A stretch of DNA of 19,245 nucleotides from Carex sylvatica (lineage: Eukaryota > Streptophyta > Magnoliopsida > Poales > Cyperaceae): positions 1 to 19,245 of the forward strand of contig CAXKVR010000724.1 in NCBI GenBank assembly GCA_964058845.1. The letters are read 5' to 3'. This document shows, in pieces, positions 17,156 through 19,245 of this stretch. Every line of letters begins with the position of its first letter. Position 1 is the stretch's first letter. A model generated the notes under the pieces. It had not been told where the DNA came from. It did no database searches and saw only the letters and a list, made by a program, of their open reading frames with translations. The position numbers were made by a program, and so were the translations under genes.

Positions 17156-17284
17156 AAACAAGGCTCAAGAGCTTGTCCAGGTTGTGGGACTGAGTGGCCT
17201 TTGTCACCTGATGAAAGCCAAATTACATCTGCTAACCCTGCTCCAAGGCATCTCGATCAGAAGCACAAAAACCGAGGAGTGTGA
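17156..17284 (+). pseudogene. NSE1: NSE1 last exon remnant
   Basis: KQGSRACPGCGTEWPLSPDE gives the last RING pair (CPGC). The reading then continues to a TGA at 17282-17284. The phase-0 joint should fall before AAACAA (17156), yet the bases there are GCATG, not AG, so the acceptor seems lost. After the stop, another frame (ACTCAGGCTCGGCGCAAG) is Arg/Lys-rich and may be the former C-terminal tail, also with stops. Confidence 0.75.
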
Positions 17285-17633
17285 CTCAGGCTCGGCGCAA
17301 GAGTTAGAGAAAAAGGCGCATGCCATGCAAACCTGAATCGGCTGACACACTGGAGCATTCTCAAAGGTTAAGACCCAGAGCGCGCAAAGCCTAATTGCTT
17401 GGAAGTGCAGTTGCATGTCACTCTTTGTGTATATTAGATGTTTTATGCCATATTTTGTTGAAAAGTTAATTTTTAGTTTATCTAATGTTGCCTTCCTTGA
17501 ATATAGAGTTCTTCATCGGATACAGTATGATACTGGCTGTACCAGAAGTTCACACGGTACTTATACCCTCTCTTTGTTTTGCCTTATTTCTGACCATTAG
17601 TTTTTGCCCCCTGACAGGAATTGATGTGATAGC
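17285..17633. other. 3' flank of NSE1 remnant, no gene recognised
   Basis: Possible decayed basic tail of NSE1 to about 17403, then T-rich unique DNA. ATATAG near 17504 could be an acceptor but the reading after it is not recognisable. Confidence 0.4.
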
Positions 17634-18006
17634 TGATATCCCGCAAATGTATCTACTTTCCGACCTATATTTTGTACTAAAATCTGTGTTTATAATCATT
17701 TAATCGGTCGTATTTCATTAAAATATCCATATAATGTGGTACTGCTGCAAGTTTGTTCTTATTTTGCAGGAATGAGATGAAATCGAGGAGAATCTGGAAT
17801 TTGAGAAGTGTTTACACGACCCGTGTACTATCTTGTGCGGGTCGTATCAACCTCGACTCGACCACAGACACGACCGCTGACTCGATCTCAGAAGAGACAC
17901 AGGTACACAACTCGTACAGGATGTTACACGGGTCGTATCAGACAAATCCGGAAAGAGATCTAGAGTTCTGGAAAGAAATCTGATGGAAGGAAAGTCGGCC
18001 TAAGGC

Positions 18007-18013
18007 TATAAAG
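18007..18013 (+). promoter_or_regulatory. TATA box of the X-B LTR
   Basis: TATAAAG sits at the place equivalent to TATATAAAC of X-A (minus strand), each followed by GGGATTTCTTGCACCAG. Conservation between copies supports an LTR promoter. Confidence 0.55.
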
Positions 18014-18717
18014 AAGGGATTTCTTGCACCAGAAAGGTATTCTGGAGTAGAGAGATAATTCTAGGGTTAGAGATTGACGGCTATTGCTTGGAGACGAAGT
18101 TGAGAAGCAAAAGACGCGAGTTTTTGTTGTGGATCTTCTTTGTACTTCGGGTTTTAGAATGAATTCTTATTCCTTTATCATTGTTATCTGTTTTAGTACT
18201 ATGTTTGAGTAGTTTTATTAGTTTCTAGGGTTAAGATGTAATCGAATGTTTTGTTTTGCATCTAGTTATTGGATTTTTACGTTGAAATTTGTGTTTGCTT
18301 GATTGTGATTGATTTTAATTGCTTATTTTGAATTGCTTGATTATTATTTGGTTTGACCACTAGATGAGGCCACATCTATAAGGTACTGTGTCCAATTTGA
18401 TCTTTCAACCAGACTAAGTACATGAGGTAGGATTAGTGATCCGACAGGGGAAACCAACTAGTAGCCGAAAGGTGAACATTTCCTTTTATCGACAGATAAG
18501 AGGTTACCTTTAGTATTCCAAACAAGTAACTTGGTAACTCGAACCAATATACGACAGTTGAGGTTTAGAGCCCAAAGAGGGCAGATATTGCAGATTCCAT
18601 ACCAAGTTAATAAACCAACATACGACAGTTGAGGTTTAGAAACATTAGGTCTGGTCAGTTGAACCCTACACAAAGGAACCACGTAAAGGAACAGTAACTG
18701 GTGCATTAACTCGAAGT

Positions 18718-18797
18718 CCACACGACCCGTGTATGACAATACACGACTCGTGTAAGCTGATACGACCCGTGTAGGAAACTATACGGTCCGTGTCAGG
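18718..18797. repeat. palindromic CACGAC(C/T)CGTG units in X-B
   Basis: About four units, such as TACACGACTCGTGTA and ACACGACCCGTGTA, matching the X-A array in reverse orientation. Confidence 0.85.
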
Positions 18798-19129
18798 GAC
18801 TGAGAGACAGAACTGAGATAAGTCTGAAACCCTGGAAACGCCTTTTATTATTGATTTAAACCAATTTTATTTACTGTCTTTCATTTAATTACTGTTATTG
18901 AACTGATTAGGAATTAAATACCAAAAATTAACCATTTCTCACTTCTAGTATTTAACTAATTTAAGTAAAGTTCGGTTTAGATTTGAACCGTCTCTGTGAT
19001 CGATACCCGACGATATACTACTCGATAGGACTGTGCACTTGCAGTCTGAACCGAAGGTGTATTAAAGGTTAAAAGGTACAGCTTGCTGTACTGAAACTTT
19101 GTACCATACACTTTTGTGTGAACAATAAC

Positions 19130-19245
19130 ATAATTGTGATTCAAAATTTCAAAAATGATACCTGAGGTCTTGATTTACTTGAGAAAATGTCAACTTGCAT
19201 TATATATATATAGTTAAGGATATCTAGATAAAGTCTGTAATGGGT
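19130..19245. other. unique AT-rich DNA, nothing recognised
   Basis: Sequence after X-B with a short (TA)n run near 19201-19211. Confidence 0.5.

Larger units (their letters stand above)
4608..17284 (+). pseudogene. NSE1: NSE1-like gene (SMC5/6 complex RING subunit), interrupted and decayed
   Basis: Exon remnants in order are 4608-4688, 15310-15432, 15886-15933, 16358-16591, 16863-16940 and 17156-17284. All but the damaged joints are in phase 0. They match the plant NSE1 family: YVQFELRAC, NQYD-x-QVYYGVVNN, SMC-complex winged-helix region (MSQKEKTLQELIKDKWL), and a C4HC3 RING variant whose eight zinc ligands all remain (CDVC, LC, GC, IH, YC, CPGC). NSE1 is a RING subunit that works with NSE3/NSE4 in DNA repair and chromosome maintenance. 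Lesions: no first exon, a 2-bp insertion at 4667-4668, a 10.5-kb copia insertion, a 120-bp duplication, TAG for Trp at 16535-16537, and no AG before the last exon. I judge it a pseudogene; a functional copy presumably exists elsewhere. Confidence 0.85.
17634..19124 (+). mobile_element. family X solo LTR, copy X-B
   Basis: 1491 bp, TGATATCCCGC to GTGTGAACA, the reverse orientation of X-A, with near-matching flanks ATAGC (17629-17633) and ATAAC (19125-19129). A TATAAAG box lies at 18007-18013, followed by a leader-like region. It lacks most of the 21-bp array and some palindromes of X-A. No coding domains, primer site or second LTR are present, so I read it as a solo LTR. Confidence 0.8.

Noticed and set aside
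17415..17703. Short open frames downstream of NSE1 as a new gene
   Set aside because: T-rich hydrophobic translations that run into the X-B LTR, with no conserved motif.

Overview
The window is nuclear DNA from a flowering plant, most likely a eudicot. The evidence is an AT-rich background, a plant-type SUVH histone methyltransferase with an uninterrupted coding frame, a plant NSE1-like gene with short GT-AG exons, and several plant LTR retrotransposons with initiator-Met tRNA primer sites. All calls come from reading the sequence by eye. Percent identities are hand counts.

Layout. Bases 1-1740 are upstream DNA and the probable 5'UTR intron of the one gene that looks intact: a SUVH1/SUVH3-type protein of 710 residues (1756-3888, +). 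It has two oddities. A helical segment in front of the SRA domain is present three times, and the frame stops right after the SET core, without a post-SET zinc cluster.

From about 4608 to 17284 lies a broken NSE1 gene (RING-type subunit of the SMC5/6 complex, +). Its coding exon is split at 4688/15310 by a 10.5-kb insertion. It also has a 2-bp frameshift, a Trp-to-stop change, a missing splice acceptor and no recognisable first exon.

The insertion is nested. (1) The outermost element is a Ty1/copia element on the minus strand (4689-15189) with 311-bp LTRs and the TSD AGAGC. Only its gag start and the end of RNase H remain. (2) Inside it is a solo-LTR-like element, here called family X (copy X-C, 5230-5617 plus 14261 to about 14655). 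(3) X-C is split by a Sirevirus-like copia element (5618-14255, minus strand) with LTRs of about 1.1 kb, TSD TTGAT, gag, a protease/RNase H deletion fusion, and an extra 'envelope-like' ORF decayed only by in-frame stops. (4) The 5' LTR of that element is split by a second X copy (X-A, 11954-13680, TSD CGCAC). A third X copy (X-B, 17634-19124) sits just downstream of the NSE1 remnant in the opposite orientation.

Main points for follow-up: the modified SUVH protein; an apparent age inversion, in which the outer copia LTRs are less diverged than those of the element nested inside it; palindrome-rich LTRs; and a 120-bp tandem duplication across the transposon/gene junction.
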